Shown: positions 45,671 to 55,560 of the stretch, piece by piece | Position numbering within the stretch: position 1 is the stretch's first letter | Layout of the letters: each line of letters opens with the position of its first letter | Assembly: GCF_023078495.1 (NCBI RefSeq) | Contig: NZ_CP095742.1 | Location: 372,001-436,000, forward strand | DNA from: Luteibacter aegosomatissinici | GTDB taxonomy: Bacteria; Pseudomonadota; Gammaproteobacteria; Xanthomonadales; Rhodanobacteraceae | DNA: 64,000 bases | Direction of reading: 5' to 3' | The notes under the pieces: model-generated | What the model saw: only the letters and a program-made list of their open reading frames with translations | Databases searched by the model: none | What the model was told of the DNA's origin: nothing | Translations under genes and position numbers: made by a program

Positions 45671-48600
45671 CTATTCGGGCTGCGCCGGCTGCCGCAACGT
45701 CTGCCTCACGCTGGGAATGGCGTTCGCCCGCACCCCCAGCTCGTGCGCAATGTCCACATACCCAATATGCCGCGCTACATCCGCCGCCGTACGACCAAAG
45801 GCATCCGCAGCGTTGCGGTTCGCGCCACGGTGCAACAGCACGCGTGCAGGCGGTAGCAGCGCGTGCATGGCACTGGCATGCAGTGCGCTTACGCCGCGGT
45901 GATCCGCATGCTCCATCGTCGCGCCGGCATCGAGCAGCACGGGTACCAGCGCGCCAAGGTGGGTAGCATCCGCCGTAGCGCCAGGACGCATGTGCGACCC
46001 CAGCAGCAGAAGCAATGGCGTCGCGCCATCCTTGTCAGCCTTGTTCACGTCGGCACCCTTGCCGATCACCATGTCGAGCAGGCGGCGCGCACGCAGGCTG
46101 TCGCTGCTGCCAAAGCAGTACTGTGCGGCGGCATGCAGTGCAGTGTGGCCGTGCGCATCCTCTGCGTTGGCATCCGCGCCGGCGGTAAGCAGCCGCTCCA
46201 CGATCTCGGGGTAGCCGAGTGCGGCGGCGATCATCAGGGCCGTGGTATCGCCAGGCAGGCGTTGGTCGGCGGCAACGCCGCGCGCCAGCAGGAGTTCGAT
46301 CACCGATTCACGGCGCGCATTGACCGCCGCTGCCAGCGGGGTCACGCCGGACGCGGCACTGGTCACCGGGTTGGCTCCGGCATCCATGAGGTGGGCGACG
46401 ACATCGGCCTGCCCCGCGCCGGCGGCGCGCAGCAGGGCGGTGGCGCCTTGTGCATCGCGTGTATCCACATCGAACCCGAGTTCCAGCAGGCGGTCGATGG
46501 CCTGCATGTCCCCCACGGCGGCCGCGGCGGGCAGGTCGGCGGCGGTTAGCGGGCGGCCCGGCAAGGGCCACTGTGGCCAGCTGAGCCAGCGCTCGACATC
46601 GCCGTGACCAATGCCCAGGCCATAGGGGGTCTCGCCGTTAACGTCGGCCGCTTCAGGGTTAGCGCCGTTAGCCACCAGCAAGCGAACGAGAGGGAGCGCA
46701 TCCCCACCATGCTCGAGCGCGGCATGCAGTGGCGTTCGGCCACCGGCATCGCGCACGTTGGGATCGAGGCCGCGTGCGAGCAGCGCACCAAGCAACCGCG
46801 AGCAGCCGGTGGCGGCGGCCATATGCATCGGCGTGCGGCCGCGCGCATCGGCGCCGAACGGATCGGCGCCGGCTTCCAGCATGGCCAGCGCAAGGCGCTC
46901 ATCCGCCCCGTCAAGGCGGCAGATGGCCTGGCCCAGGAGCCCTGCGCCAGCCGGGCTGGCGCCAGCACGCATGAGTTGCAGCAGCGCATCCGCCGATTGC
47001 GGCAACTGGGGTAGTAGCGCATCGAAAAGGCGTCGGCCAAGCACGTCGCCCGTCTCATCCGCCGGCGGCGCAAGGCGTGCCTCGGCGGCCAAGCCATGAT
47101 CGAAAAGCCACGCCCGTGCCGCATCGAAGCCGGGGCCGGCAAGGTCGATGTACATCGCCGCGAGCTCATGTACGGGCCATTCGCGCACTTTCGCCGCGAA
47201 CGTGGAAGCGACGGCCCAGTGACCGAAGCGAAGCGCATCGTGCAGGTGTAGCGGCGAATCCGCGCCAGCCTCGGGCAACACCGATTCGCTCAGGGAGGTC
47301 GGCAGCGGCGTTTCAGGATCGAGCAACGCGACGAAGTCCCAACGCCCCCCGGCCGTGGCGTGGTCGAGCGGACTGCGGCCGTCCGCGCCGATATCCTTTG
47401 CCTGTGCGCCGATAGCGAGCAGGGCCCGAACGGTTGCAGCCTGGGCGCGCGGCGACTGGCAGGCGAGGGTGAGTGCATCGCGGCCGTGGCCATCGCGGGG
47501 CGAGGCATCGGCCTGGTTATCGGCCAGCATCTGCACAATGCCGGCGGCGCCCGCACGTGCAGCTTCCATCAGCGCCGTCGTCCCGTGGCGATCGGCCAGG
47601 TTCGGGTTGGCGTGGGCCTGCAGCAACGCGCGCGCGACCTGCTCGTGCCCCTCGGCGGCGGCCGCGATCAGCGCGGTACGGCCATGCGCGTTGGCCGCGT
47701 TCACCGGGGCCTTGTGCCGAAGCAGGATCTTGACGCCCTCGGCATCGTCATCCGTGATGCTGGCGGCGGCGACGAGCGCGGGTTCCGCGCCCACCGGTGC
47801 CGGCTTCGCACCGTGTTCAAGGAGGAACCGTGCCAGCGCCCAATTGGCGGCGCGGCATGCGATGGCCAGGGGCGTTTCGCCGGCGGCATTTACCGCATCG
47901 ACCGGCGCGCCAGCATCGAGCAGCATGGCCGCGACCATTGGCTCGGCGCTGAGCACCGCGCCGTGCAGGGCGGTGTTGCCCTCTGCATCGGTGGCCGAGG
48001 CATTCGCGCCGTTGGAGAGCAGGGTGAGAACGGCATCCGGGCGACCGTGCCAGCTATCGCGGCAGGCGGCGAGCAGGGCGGTGACACCGTGGTGCGGTCG
48101 GTCTACTTCTGCGCCGCGCGCGATGAGTGCGCGCAGGAGCCGTGTATCCGCCGAGAGCGCCGCGAGCGTGAGCACGGGGCGCTGGTCACGATCGCCCGGT
48201 TCGGCCGGGGTGTTCGGGTTGGCTCCGGCTTCGACCAGGGCGACCGCACGGGCGACATCGGCCGCGCGGATCGCGGCCAGCAGGGCGCCGTCACGAATTT
48301 CAGGCTGCTGCTCTTCCGTGGAAAGCTGCGGAATGGGCGTGGGGGTCGGCACCCTGTGGGCATCGTTCAAGGCCGGCTCACGACGGGTATCCGCGCGTGC
48401 GGTGCGCAGATGGCCGCGGCGATCACAGAGCAAGGCGCGCAGGGTGCGGTTGGCGATGAGCAGCGAGCAAGCGGGCAACACCACGACGCCATAGATCGCC
48501 AGTGCGGCGATACGCATCTCGGAGGGAAGTACGCCATACAGCCCGGATAGCGCGACGGCACAGAAGGCCAGCACGAGCAGGCCCAGTGCCGCCGGGAGGA

Positions 48601-49108
48601 AATGCGTGAAAAAGCGCTCCTCGGCCGACAGGTGCCTCCCAAAGCTGAGCGAGCGGGCCATGGCCGTGAAGATCCATGAGCCATCGCCGCTGCTTTCCGG
48701 GTAGGCGTCATCCCACAGGTACACCAGGCCAAACGCGGGCCACATGCGCCACAGCACGCCGAACGCCACGACCAGCGAGGCGGCGAGGAGCAGTGCGGCA
48801 CCCAGGCTGGGTGCCTGGGTGAGCTTGAGCAGCGGCCAGGCCACCAGCACGAACACCACGAAGGTGTAGATCGTGAACATCACCACGTAAGCGGAGCCCC
48901 GGCGCAGGGCGGTCCGCAGGTACGTGGGCTCCGGATCGAAACCGATGGCGTGGCATACCGCGGCCATGCCCAGCGCGTTGGCGAGCAGCAGCGGGATCAG
49001 GGCGAGCGGTGAGGCGGAAAGGCCAGCACACGCGACAGCGGCAAGGGCGGGCAGGAACCAGGGCAGCGCCTTGATCAGCGGCGGTCGACGTCGTTTGGGA
49101 TTGGCCAT
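45671..49108 (-). CDS. Large ankyrin-repeat membrane protein
   Basis: A 1145-residue protein. The first 220 residues contain about six hydrophobic segments (for example PLALIPLLLANALGMAAVCH, AYVVMFTIYTFVVFVLVAW and LPAALGLLVLAFCAVALSGL). After a charged linker, from about residue 265 to the end it is a near-continuous ankyrin solenoid of some twenty units with the TPLHxAAxxGxxxxVxxLLxxGAxxN pattern. The array is interrupted near residues 600-700 by non-repeat sequence. The domain is probably cytoplasmic. The start is uncertain: the chosen ATG has no Shine-Dalgarno site, and a TATACT about 8 bases upstream suggests the message may be leaderless. Function is unknown; such proteins serve protein-protein contacts. 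Confidence 0.8.
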   Translation of the reverse strand: MANPKRRRPPLIKALPWFLPALAAVACAGLSASPLALIPLLLANALGMAAVCHAIGFDPEPTYLRTALRRGSAYVVMFTIYTFVVFVLVAWPLLKLTQAPSLGAALLLAASLVVAFGVLWRMWPAFGLVYLWDDAYPESSGDGSWIFTAMARSLSFGRHLSAEERFFTHFLPAALGLLVLAFCAVALSGLYGVLPSEMRIAALAIYGVVVLPACSLLIANRTLRALLCDRRGHLRTARADTRREPALNDAHRVPTPTPIPQLSTEEQQPEIRDGALLAAIRAADVARAVALVEAGANPNTPAEPGDRDQRPVLTLAALSADTRLLRALIARGAEVDRPHHGVTALLAACRDSWHGRPDAVLTLLSNGANASATDAEGNTALHGAVLSAEPMVAAMLLDAGAPVDAVNAAGETPLAIACRAANWALARFLLEHGAKPAPVGAEPALVAAASITDDDAEGVKILLRHKAPVNAANAHGRTALIAAAAEGHEQVARALLQAHANPNLADRHGTTALMEAARAGAAGIVQMLADNQADASPRDGHGRDALTLACQSPRAQAATVRALLAIGAQAKDIGADGRSPLDHATAGGRWDFVALLDPETPLPTSLSESVLPEAGADSPLHLHDALRFGHWAVASTFAAKVREWPVHELAAMYIDLAGPGFDAARAWLFDHGLAAEARLAPPADETGDVLGRRLFDALLPQLPQSADALLQLMRAGASPAGAGLLGQAICRLDGADERLALAMLEAGADPFGADARGRTPMHMAAATGCSRLLGALLARGLDPNVRDAGGRTPLHAALEHGGDALPLVRLLVANGANPEAADVNGETPYGLGIGHGDVERWLSWPQWPLPGRPLTAADLPAAAAVGDMQAIDRLLELGFDVDTRDAQGATALLRAAGAGQADVVAHLMDAGANPVTSAASGVTPLAAAVNARRESVIELLLARGVAADQRLPGDTTALMIAAALGYPEIVERLLTAGADANAEDAHGHTALHAAAQYCFGSSDSLRARRLLDMVIGKGADVNKADKDGATPLLLLLGSHMRPGATADATHLGALVPVLLDAGATMEHADHRGVSALHASAMHALLPPARVLLHRGANRNAADAFGRTAADVARHIGYVDIAHELGVRANAIPSVRQTLRQPAQPE

Positions 49109-49198
49109 GCGCGCGAGTATACGGACCACGCCACGCCTGCGCGGTAACCCTGTGTTAACCCGGGCTCGACGTTTCCGGAATGCGCGGTTTCGGCCAGG

Positions 49199-49501
49199 TC
49201 AGGCCCTGACGAGCGATGCGTCCGGGTCGATCTCTCGGTTCAGGTTGGGCTGGTTGCAAACGCTCAGGGTTTCATTCGGTGGCGCTTGCAGGTGCCAGCC
49301 CTGCCCACCCAACGAAGCGAGGACTTTCTCAGTGTCCTCGTGCGGGAGCTTCCGCTGCGGGGTGAGTTCCACTTCAAGCACGAAGCGCAGTTCGCCGAGC
49401 AATAGCACGAGCGGCTCGGGAAGCACATCGAAGCCTTCCCGGCGGGCGAGCCAGACGTAGGTATCGGGTTTGCGCAGGCTGGCGTAGACGTAGCAGTGCA
49501 T
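49199..49501 (-). CDS. YcgL domain-containing protein
   Basis: A 100-residue protein of the YcgL family (function unknown). Typical blocks are MHCYVYASLRKPDTYVWLAR near the start, LVLLLGELRFVLEVEL, the RKLPHEDTEKVLASLGGQGW helix region and the LQAPP motif. The C-terminal 20 residues are extended and probably disordered. In E. coli ycgL lies near minC and rnd; here it is next to an ankyrin protein, so context does not help. Confidence 0.88.
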   Translation of the reverse strand: MHCYVYASLRKPDTYVWLARREGFDVLPEPLVLLLGELRFVLEVELTPQRKLPHEDTEKVLASLGGQGWHLQAPPNETLSVCNQPNLNREIDPDASLVRA

Positions 49502-49730
49502 GACGGCAGGTCTCGCGGCGGCGTGGCGTTCCAGTCTACCGGATCCGCCGTCGGGACGAGGGGAGAATCTGTGGCCTGTTTCAGGTTTGTTGCACCTGCA
49601 CTTGCAAAATCTTCGTCAACTCGTCCAGAGTTCGACCCCAGATTGTTAAACGCGCGTATGAAAACGGCTAAGTTTTGCGTTTTCCGCCCCGTTCGATCCC
49701 CGTCAGAACAATAAGCAGGAGCCGCTCCGC

Positions 49731-51152
49731 ATGCAGATGAAACTTCACACCCGCCCGCTGGCCATCGCGGCCCTCTCGCTGGCCATCGCCGGCGCGATCG
49801 TGGCCCCGCAGGCTGCCCACGCCAGCGCGTTCCAGCTGAAGGAAAACAGCGCCAAGGCGCTCGGCCGCGCGTTCGCCGGCTCGGCCGCCGCGGGTGACGA
49901 TGCCTCGGTTATCGTGAACAACCCGGCTGCCATGTCCATGCTGGAAGGCAACACCTTCCAGGCCGACGTCACCGGCATCAACTTCAGCACCAAGTTCCAT
50001 GGCACCGCCACCGATGCCCAGGGTCGCCCGATCTCTGGCGGCAACGGCGGCGATGCAGGCACCACCATCCCGGTGCCGGCGTTCTACATCGCATCCAAGG
50101 TCAGCGATCGCTGGCACATCGGCCTGGGCCTCACCGCCCCGTTCGGCTTCAAGACCGACTACGACGCCGACTGGAAGGGCCGCTACAACGCCATCAAGTC
50201 CGACTTCAAGTCGTACGACGCCACGCTGTCGGCCTCGTTCGACGTGACCGACGATTTCGCGATCGGCGCCAGCTTCATCGCGCAGAAGACCACCGCTGAA
50301 CTCACCAGCGCCGTGAACTACAACAGCGCCGCCCTGGGCGTGCTGCAGCAGGGTATCGCTGCTGGCGCCATCCCGGTGCAGGCTGCGGCGCAGTACGCCG
50401 GCCTCATCAACACCGTCGTGCCGCGTGGCACCGACGGCGTCGCCAAGATCAAGGGTGACGACTGGGCCTACGGCTGGCAGCTCGGCGGCCTGTGGAAGCT
50501 CACCGCGCAGGATCGCATCGCGCTGAACTACCGCAGCGCCATCAAGCACCACCTGGAAGGCACCGGTAACTTCACCGTGCCGGCCAACGTCAGCGCGCTG
50601 CTTTCGAACCCGGCAATTTCCAGCCTGTTCCAGGGCCAGCCGCCGTTCACGCACACCGATGGCACCGCGGGCTTCGAAACCCCGGCCGTGGCCACGGCCA
50701 GCTTCTGGCACCAGGACCAGAAGTTCGGCTTCGGTATCGATGCCTCGTGGACCAAGTGGGATTCGTTCAAGAACCTCACGGTGAACTACTCCAACCCGAA
50801 CCAGCCGCCGACGACGGAAGTCTACGACTGGCGTAACACGTGGTTCGTGTCGGTCGGTGGCGAGTACTACGTCAACGACAAGTTCACCCTGCGTGGCGGT
50901 GTCGCTGTCGATACCACCCCGACCTACGCCGACACCCGCTCGCCGCGCGTGCCGGATTCGACCCGCAAGTGGCTCGCCTTCGGTATGGGCTACAAGGTGT
51001 CGGAGAAGTTCGAGATCAACGCCGGCTACGCCCACATCTTCGTCAACAAGGCGCACATGAACGGCGTCGAGAGCGCCACCGGGGATACGCTGGTCGGCGA
51101 GAACGACGACAAGGGCAACCTGCTCAGCCTGTCGGCCAAGTACCAGTTCTGA
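49731..51152 (+). CDS. Outer membrane protein of the OmpP1/FadL/TodX family
   Basis: A 473-residue outer-membrane beta barrel for uptake of long-chain fatty acids or other hydrophobic compounds. The signal peptide (LHTRPLAIAALSLAIAGAI to AHA) is followed by the mature start SAFQLKENSAKALGRAFAG and the family signature DDASVIVNNPAAMSML. The hatch precedes barrel strands, and the protein ends LLSLSAKYQF with terminal Phe. Two ATGs are two codons apart; the first follows GGAG. A strong bidirectional terminator follows. Confidence 0.93.
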   Translation: MQMKLHTRPLAIAALSLAIAGAIVAPQAAHASAFQLKENSAKALGRAFAGSAAAGDDASVIVNNPAAMSMLEGNTFQADVTGINFSTKFHGTATDAQGRPISGGNGGDAGTTIPVPAFYIASKVSDRWHIGLGLTAPFGFKTDYDADWKGRYNAIKSDFKSYDATLSASFDVTDDFAIGASFIAQKTTAELTSAVNYNSAALGVLQQGIAAGAIPVQAAAQYAGLINTVVPRGTDGVAKIKGDDWAYGWQLGGLWKLTAQDRIALNYRSAIKHHLEGTGNFTVPANVSALLSNPAISSLFQGQPPFTHTDGTAGFETPAVATASFWHQDQKFGFGIDASWTKWDSFKNLTVNYSNPNQPPTTEVYDWRNTWFVSVGGEYYVNDKFTLRGGVAVDTTPTYADTRSPRVPDSTRKWLAFGMGYKVSEKFEINAGYAHIFVNKAHMNGVESATGDTLVGENDDKGNLLSLSAKYQF

Positions 51153-51175
51153 TCGCTTAACGCGAACAGGCACTG

Positions 51176-51211
51176 AAAAAAAACCTCCCCGGCGACGGGG
51201 AGGTTTTTTTT
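51176..51211. terminator. Bidirectional rho-independent terminator
   Basis: CCTCCCC and GGGGAGG pair around GGCGAC, with eight As before and eight Ts after the stem. It can end fadL transcripts on the plus strand and gshA transcripts on the minus strand. Confidence 0.92.
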
Positions 51212-51220
51212 ATGCCTTCC

Positions 51221-51315
51221 GTAGGAGCCCACCCTGTGGGCGATATCCTTTGCGATGACGCCGCAGGACCTGCCGCTCGTCCGCGACCGCCGTCGCCCAC
51301 AGGGTGGGCTCCTAC
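51221..51315. repeat. Inverted pair of GTAG-type REP palindromes, second sequence type
   Basis: GTAG plus GAGCCCACCC-TGTGGGCGAT (51221-51244) recurs in inverted orientation (51292-51315) with one mismatch in 24 bases, 47 bases apart. The stem sequence differs from the GCGCGC type seen elsewhere in the window. The gshA stop codon lies three bases beyond. Confidence 0.85.
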
Positions 51316-51317
51316 AA

Positions 51318-52688
51318 TCAGTAAGCGTATTCGCTGAAGACAGGATCCACGCTGCCGTTCCAGTTGCCATGGAACTGCTCGAGCTTCGTATCGGCCTGGG
51401 TCTTGCCCGAGAGCGCGATCTCCAGCAGTGGCTCGAGGTAGATCGATTCATCCGCACCACGGTTGCTGCGCACGTTGCGGCGCTTCAGGCCGTGATCGGC
51501 GATCTTTAGTGCTTCGAGCGACAGCTCACGCACCGTGTGGTCGCGGAACTTCAGGTGCAGCGCTTCCTTCGGCACACCATCACGCAGCGCGTGACGCTCG
51601 GCCTTGCTGAAATCCTTCACCAGGTCCCATGCCGCATCGAGTGCGACATCGTCGTATAGCAGGCCCACCCAGAAGGCGGGCAGGGCGCACAGCTGGTTCC
51701 ACGGGCTGGCATCGGCGCCGCGCATTTCCAGGTACTGCTTCAGGCGTACTTCCGGGAAGGCCGTGGTGAGGTGGTCGGCCCAATCCTTCATGGTGGGTTT
51801 CACGCCCGGCAGTTCGGTGAGCTCGCCACGCATGAATTTGCGGAAATCCTTGCCGGACAGATCGATGTACTTGCCATCGCGGTAGCTGAAGTACATCGGC
51901 ACACCGAGGATGTAATCCACGTAGCGCTCGTAGCCAAAGCCATCCTCGAACACGAAATCGAGCATGCCGGTGCGGTCGGCGTCCGTATCGGTCCACACCT
52001 GCGAGCGGAACGACTTGAAGCCGTTCGGCTTGCCCTCGGTGAAGGGTGAGTTGGCGAAGAGCGCGGTGGCGATCGGCTGCAGCGCCAGCGCGACGCGGAA
52101 CTTCTTCACCATGTCCGCTTCGGTGGCGTAATCCAGGTTCACCTGCACGGTGCAGGTGCGGGTCATCATGTCCAGGCCGAGCGAGCCGACCTTGGGCATG
52201 TACTCGCGCATGATCTTGTAGCGGCCCTTTGGCATCCACGGCATCTGGTCGCGGCGCCATTTGGGCTGGAAGCCCATGCCGAGGAAGCCGATGCCGAATT
52301 CGTCGGCCACCGAGCGCACTTCCTTCAGGTGGTTGCTGACTTCGTCGCAGGTCTGGTGGATCGACTCCAGCGGTGCGCCAGAGAGCTCCAGCTGGCCGGC
52401 CGGCTCAAGGGTGATGTTGGCCTTGCCCTTCGACAGCGCGACCGGCGTATCGCCTTCACGGGCGATATCCCAGTCGTAGCGCTCAGCCAGGCCCTCGAGG
52501 ATGGCACGGATGCCGGGGCGCTTGCCCTCGAACGGCGGTGGGGTCAGGTCATCGGTATAGAAGCCGAACTTCTCGTGCTCGGTGCCGATGCGCCAGGCGT
52601 CGCGCGGCTTTTCGCCCTCGGCGAGGTAGGCGACCAGGTCGTGGCGGTCACCGATGGGCGTGCTCTTGGCGGCGCTGGGAATGGACAC
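51318..52688 (-). CDS. gshA: Glutamate-cysteine ligase, plant/alphaproteobacterial type
   Basis: GshA joins glutamate and cysteine, the first step of glutathione synthesis. The 456-residue protein belongs to the GCS2/plant-type class: WRIGTEHEKFGFY, NITLEPAGQLELSGAPL, MPKGRYKIMREYMP, TCTVQVNLDYATEADMVKKF and NSPFTEGKPNGF. I choose the GTG (VSIPSAAK) after AAGGA; the open frame runs 33 codons further without family similarity. The Kef-type antiporter in the window belongs to a family gated by glutathione adducts, a thematic but not adjacent link. Confidence 0.94.
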   Translation of the reverse strand: MSIPSAAKSTPIGDRHDLVAYLAEGEKPRDAWRIGTEHEKFGFYTDDLTPPPFEGKRPGIRAILEGLAERYDWDIAREGDTPVALSKGKANITLEPAGQLELSGAPLESIHQTCDEVSNHLKEVRSVADEFGIGFLGMGFQPKWRRDQMPWMPKGRYKIMREYMPKVGSLGLDMMTRTCTVQVNLDYATEADMVKKFRVALALQPIATALFANSPFTEGKPNGFKSFRSQVWTDTDADRTGMLDFVFEDGFGYERYVDYILGVPMYFSYRDGKYIDLSGKDFRKFMRGELTELPGVKPTMKDWADHLTTAFPEVRLKQYLEMRGADASPWNQLCALPAFWVGLLYDDVALDAAWDLVKDFSKAERHALRDGVPKEALHLKFRDHTVRELSLEALKIADHGLKRRNVRSNRGADESIYLEPLLEIALSGKTQADTKLEQFHGNWNGSVDPVFSEYAY

Positions 52689-52820
52689 AAAACTTCCTTG
52701 GCAGTGGACGGCAGGGGCCGTAGCCGCCCCACATGGGGGCGCATGCCGCCCGGGAAAAGGTGTCATGCCCGCGGCGGAGCGTAACAAAACCCGGTCACTG
52801 CCGTGCGAGCGCCGGGCAAG

Positions 52821-52848
52821 AAAAAGGCCGCCCCGAGGGGCGGCCTTT
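52821..52848 (-). terminator. Rho-independent terminator after rho
   Basis: On the minus strand AAGGCCGCCCC pairs with GGGGCGGCCTT around two to four bases and is followed by TTTTTC. It lies 22 bases beyond the rho stop codon. Confidence 0.88.
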
Positions 52849-52869
52849 CGTCTGTGCCATTACTGGACT

Positions 52870-54651
52870 TCAGCGCTTCATCGAGTTGAAGAACTCGTCG
52901 TTCGACTTGGTGTTCTTCATCTTGTCGAGCATGAACTCCATCGCAGCCAGCTCGTCCATCGGGTGAAGGAGCTTGCGCAGGATCCAGATCTTCGCGAGCA
53001 GGTCCGGATCGATCAGCAGATCCTCGCGGCGGGTGCCGGAGCGGTTGATGTCGATGGCCGGGTAGACGCGCTTCTCGGAGATGCGGCGGGACAGGTGCAC
53101 TTCCATGTTGCCGGTGCCCTTGAACTCCTCGTAGATCACCTCGTCCATCTTGGAACCGGTGTCCGTCAGCGCCGTGGCGATGATGGTGAGGCTGCCGCCT
53201 TCTTCGACGTTACGCGCCGCACCGAAGAAGCGCTTGGGGCGCTGCAGGGCGTTGGCATCCACGCCGCCGGTGAGCACCTTGCCGGAGCTGGGCACCACGG
53301 TGTTATACGCGCGGGCCAGGCGGGTGATCGAATCGAGCAGGATCACCACATCCTTCTTGTGCTCGACCAGGCGCTTGGCGCGCTCGATCACCATCTCGGC
53401 GACCTGCACGTGGCGCACGGCCGGTTCATCGAAGGTGGAGCTGATGACCTCGGCCCGGACGGTGCGGGCGATTTCCGTGACTTCTTCCGGGCGCTCATCG
53501 ATCAGCAGCATGATCAGGTGAACGTCGGGGTGGTTGTACTGGATGGCCTGCGCGATGTTCTGCAGCATCATCGTCTTACCCGACTTGGGCTGGGAGACGA
53601 TAAGGCCGCGCTGGCCACGGCCGATCGGCGCCACCAGGTCGAGGATGCGGCCGGTGATGTCTTCGGTGGAGCCGTTGCCACGCTCGAGCTTGAACGCCTT
53701 GCGCGGGAACAGTGGGGTCAGGTTTTCGAACAGCAGCTTGTTCTTCGACGCTTCCGGCGGATCGCCGTTGATGTCGTCCACCTTGAGCATGGCGAAGTAA
53801 CGCTCGCCTTCCTTCGGGTGGCGCACGCGTCCGGTGATGTAATCGCCGGTGCGCAGGTTGAAACGGCGGATCTGGCTGGGCGAGACGTAGATGTCGTCGG
53901 GACCGGCCAGGTAGGACTCATCGGCGGAACGCAGGAAGCCGAAGCCGTCCTGGAGGATTTCGAGCACGCCCTCGGCCCAGATGCCACCGCCGGAGCGGGC
54001 ATGCGCCTTGAGGATGCTGAACACGACATCCTGCTTGCGCTGGCGGGCCACGCCCTCGCGGATACCCAGCGATTCGGCGAATTCGAGGAGCTGGATGGAA
54101 TTCTTGCGCTTGAGCTCGGTCAGGTTGATCAGGCGATCGTTGCTGCCGGCATCGGCGTTCTCGTCGTCATCGACGGGGTAGCCGTTGTTGTTGCGCTGGT
54201 GCTGGTAGTTGCCACCACCGTTGCCACCACCGCCGCCCTGGCGCTGCTGGTTGTTGTTGCGGTCGTTGCGGTCGTTGCGGCGGCGACGGCCGCGGCCTTC
54301 GCGTTCGCGGCGATCGCCGCCCTGGTTGCCCTGGCCACCCTGGTTCGGGTTCTGGCCCTGGCCGCCTTGATTCGGATTCTGGCCGCCTTCGCGGCCTTCC
54401 TGCGGCTGGCGCGCTTCGGCAGCCGGCGGGTTATTGAGCTGAAGCTCAGCCTGGGGTGCCGGCACGGGGGGCAACGGCGGTGGCGGAGGGGGAGCGGGGG
54501 CCGGTGCGGGAGCCGGCGCCGGGGCGCTCGTCTCTACCGCGGCGGCAGGGGCCGTCGGCGCCTTGCGGCGCGTACGCGGACGCGGTTCGGTCGCAGGCTG
54601 GTCGCCGGCGCCCTTGGCGTCGATGGAGTCTTTGGTTTCGATATCGGACAC
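52870..54651 (-). CDS. rho: Transcription termination factor Rho with long N-terminal low-complexity extension
   Basis: A 593-residue Rho (E. coli 419). The C-terminal 420 residues are standard: Rho N-domain ([20 protein letters not shown]), cold-shock RNP ([17 protein letters not shown]), Walker A QPKSGKT, Q-loop [19 protein letters not shown] and the R-loop region. In front lie about 160 residues of low complexity: a Pro/Ala stretch, a repeated GQNPNQGG motif, then an Arg/Asn/Gly-rich part ([23 protein letters not shown]). I use the GTG seven bases after GAGG. Extended Rho N-termini occur in other phyla and some mediate phase separation; any such role here is inference. Confidence 0.96.
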   Translation of the reverse strand: MSDIETKDSIDAKGAGDQPATEPRPRTRRKAPTAPAAAVETSAPAPAPAPAPAPPPPPPLPPVPAPQAELQLNNPPAAEARQPQEGREGGQNPNQGGQGQNPNQGGQGNQGGDRREREGRGRRRRNDRNDRNNNQQRQGGGGGNGGGNYQHQRNNNGYPVDDDENADAGSNDRLINLTELKRKNSIQLLEFAESLGIREGVARQRKQDVVFSILKAHARSGGGIWAEGVLEILQDGFGFLRSADESYLAGPDDIYVSPSQIRRFNLRTGDYITGRVRHPKEGERYFAMLKVDDINGDPPEASKNKLLFENLTPLFPRKAFKLERGNGSTEDITGRILDLVAPIGRGQRGLIVSQPKSGKTMMLQNIAQAIQYNHPDVHLIMLLIDERPEEVTEIARTVRAEVISSTFDEPAVRHVQVAEMVIERAKRLVEHKKDVVILLDSITRLARAYNTVVPSSGKVLTGGVDANALQRPKRFFGAARNVEEGGSLTIIATALTDTGSKMDEVIYEEFKGTGNMEVHLSRRISEKRVYPAIDINRSGTRREDLLIDPDLLAKIWILRKLLHPMDELAAMEFMLDKMKNTKSNDEFFNSMKR

Positions 54652-54810
54652 GGGCAAACCTCACGGGGCGCCGTTGGAAGAAAGAGGTGGGAGGGTTCGC
54701 GGCTGGGGGGACAGCGGGGTGTCCCGGGGCGAACGCCTAGAGCCTAGCATCGCGTGAGGCGCAAGGTAAAGCGCCTCACGCGGTGGCTCGAGAAGATGAC
54801 GCGTTGTCGC

Positions 54811-55137
54811 TTAGATGGACTTGTCGATGAACTGGGCGAGCACGCCCTTGTTCACGGCACCGACCTGGGTGCCGGCAACCTTGCCATCCTTGAACACCAT
54901 GAGGGTGGGGATGCCACGGATGCCGAACTGGCGCGGGGTCTGCTGGTTTTCGTCGATGTTGATCTTCACGATCTTCACCTTGCCCTGGTACTCATCCGCC
55001 AGCTGCTCGAGGGCGGGGGCAATCGCCTTGCAGGGGCCGCACCATTCCGCCCAGAAATCGAGCAGGACAGGGGTGTCGGATTCAAGGACGTCCTTCGAGA
55101 AGGCGGCGTCGCTCGTGTGGGTGATCTTGTCGCTCAC
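54811..55137 (-). CDS. trxA: Thioredoxin
   Basis: A 108-residue thioredoxin with the active site [11 protein letters not shown] (cysteines 33 and 36) and the cis-proline loop [15 protein letters not shown] use the GTG ([10 protein letters not shown]) preceded by GGAG at six bases; the open frame extends 55 codons upstream without similarity. trxA lies between rho and rhlB, the same trio found in E. coli and xanthomonads, though rhlB is divergent. Confidence 0.97.
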   Translation of the reverse strand: MSDKITHTSDAAFSKDVLESDTPVLLDFWAEWCGPCKAIAPALEQLADEYQGKVKIVKINIDENQQTPRQFGIRGIPTLMVFKDGKVAGTQVGAVNKGVLAQFIDKSI

Positions 55138-55560
55138 CGTGGTCTCCAAATCGGGTGTTAAGGGGAGTTGACGACCGTGACGCTGGCATCGGCTACACTT
55201 AGGAGCCCCATGTCGCGGGTCCAACCGGAACCGAAGGTCTTGGCCATTGCAGCCGGTGGCCCTCATTCCACCCGAACTAGGGGCGCGATTCAAGCGATTC
55301 AAGGTGCCAGCGGATGGTTTCCGTTGACATAGGTAAACCGGTTCGAGCAGCCGGTTCAGCTATGCCAGCGGGAGCTGTCGGGCCTGGTACTTCCGCCTCC
55401 GGCCAACGTGCGCCGGGCGCGTCGACACGCCGCCGGGCTGGCAACCGGGGGCCTTGCGACCCTCCCGCTGGCGCCGGCCGGATCAACCACCCGTCCCGTG
55501 GTGCATTCCTTGCCGCAGGGACGGCGCCGCGTACCCGCGGCGCAAGCTTCCAGGCCCATC
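55138..55560. other. Intergenic region between divergent trxA and rhlB
   Basis: About 420 bases with no recognisable gene, though the rhlB frame is open through the last 150. Candidate elements are TTGACG with TACACT 20 bases later and a perfect TTGACA at 55324-55329 without a good -10. I cannot assign promoters with confidence. Confidence 0.4.

Noticed and set aside
52654-54747. Long plus-strand ORF (697 codons) opposite rho
   Set aside because: Antisense shadow; its hydrophobic run near the end is the complement of the Rho Asn/Gly-rich stretch, not a real membrane domain.
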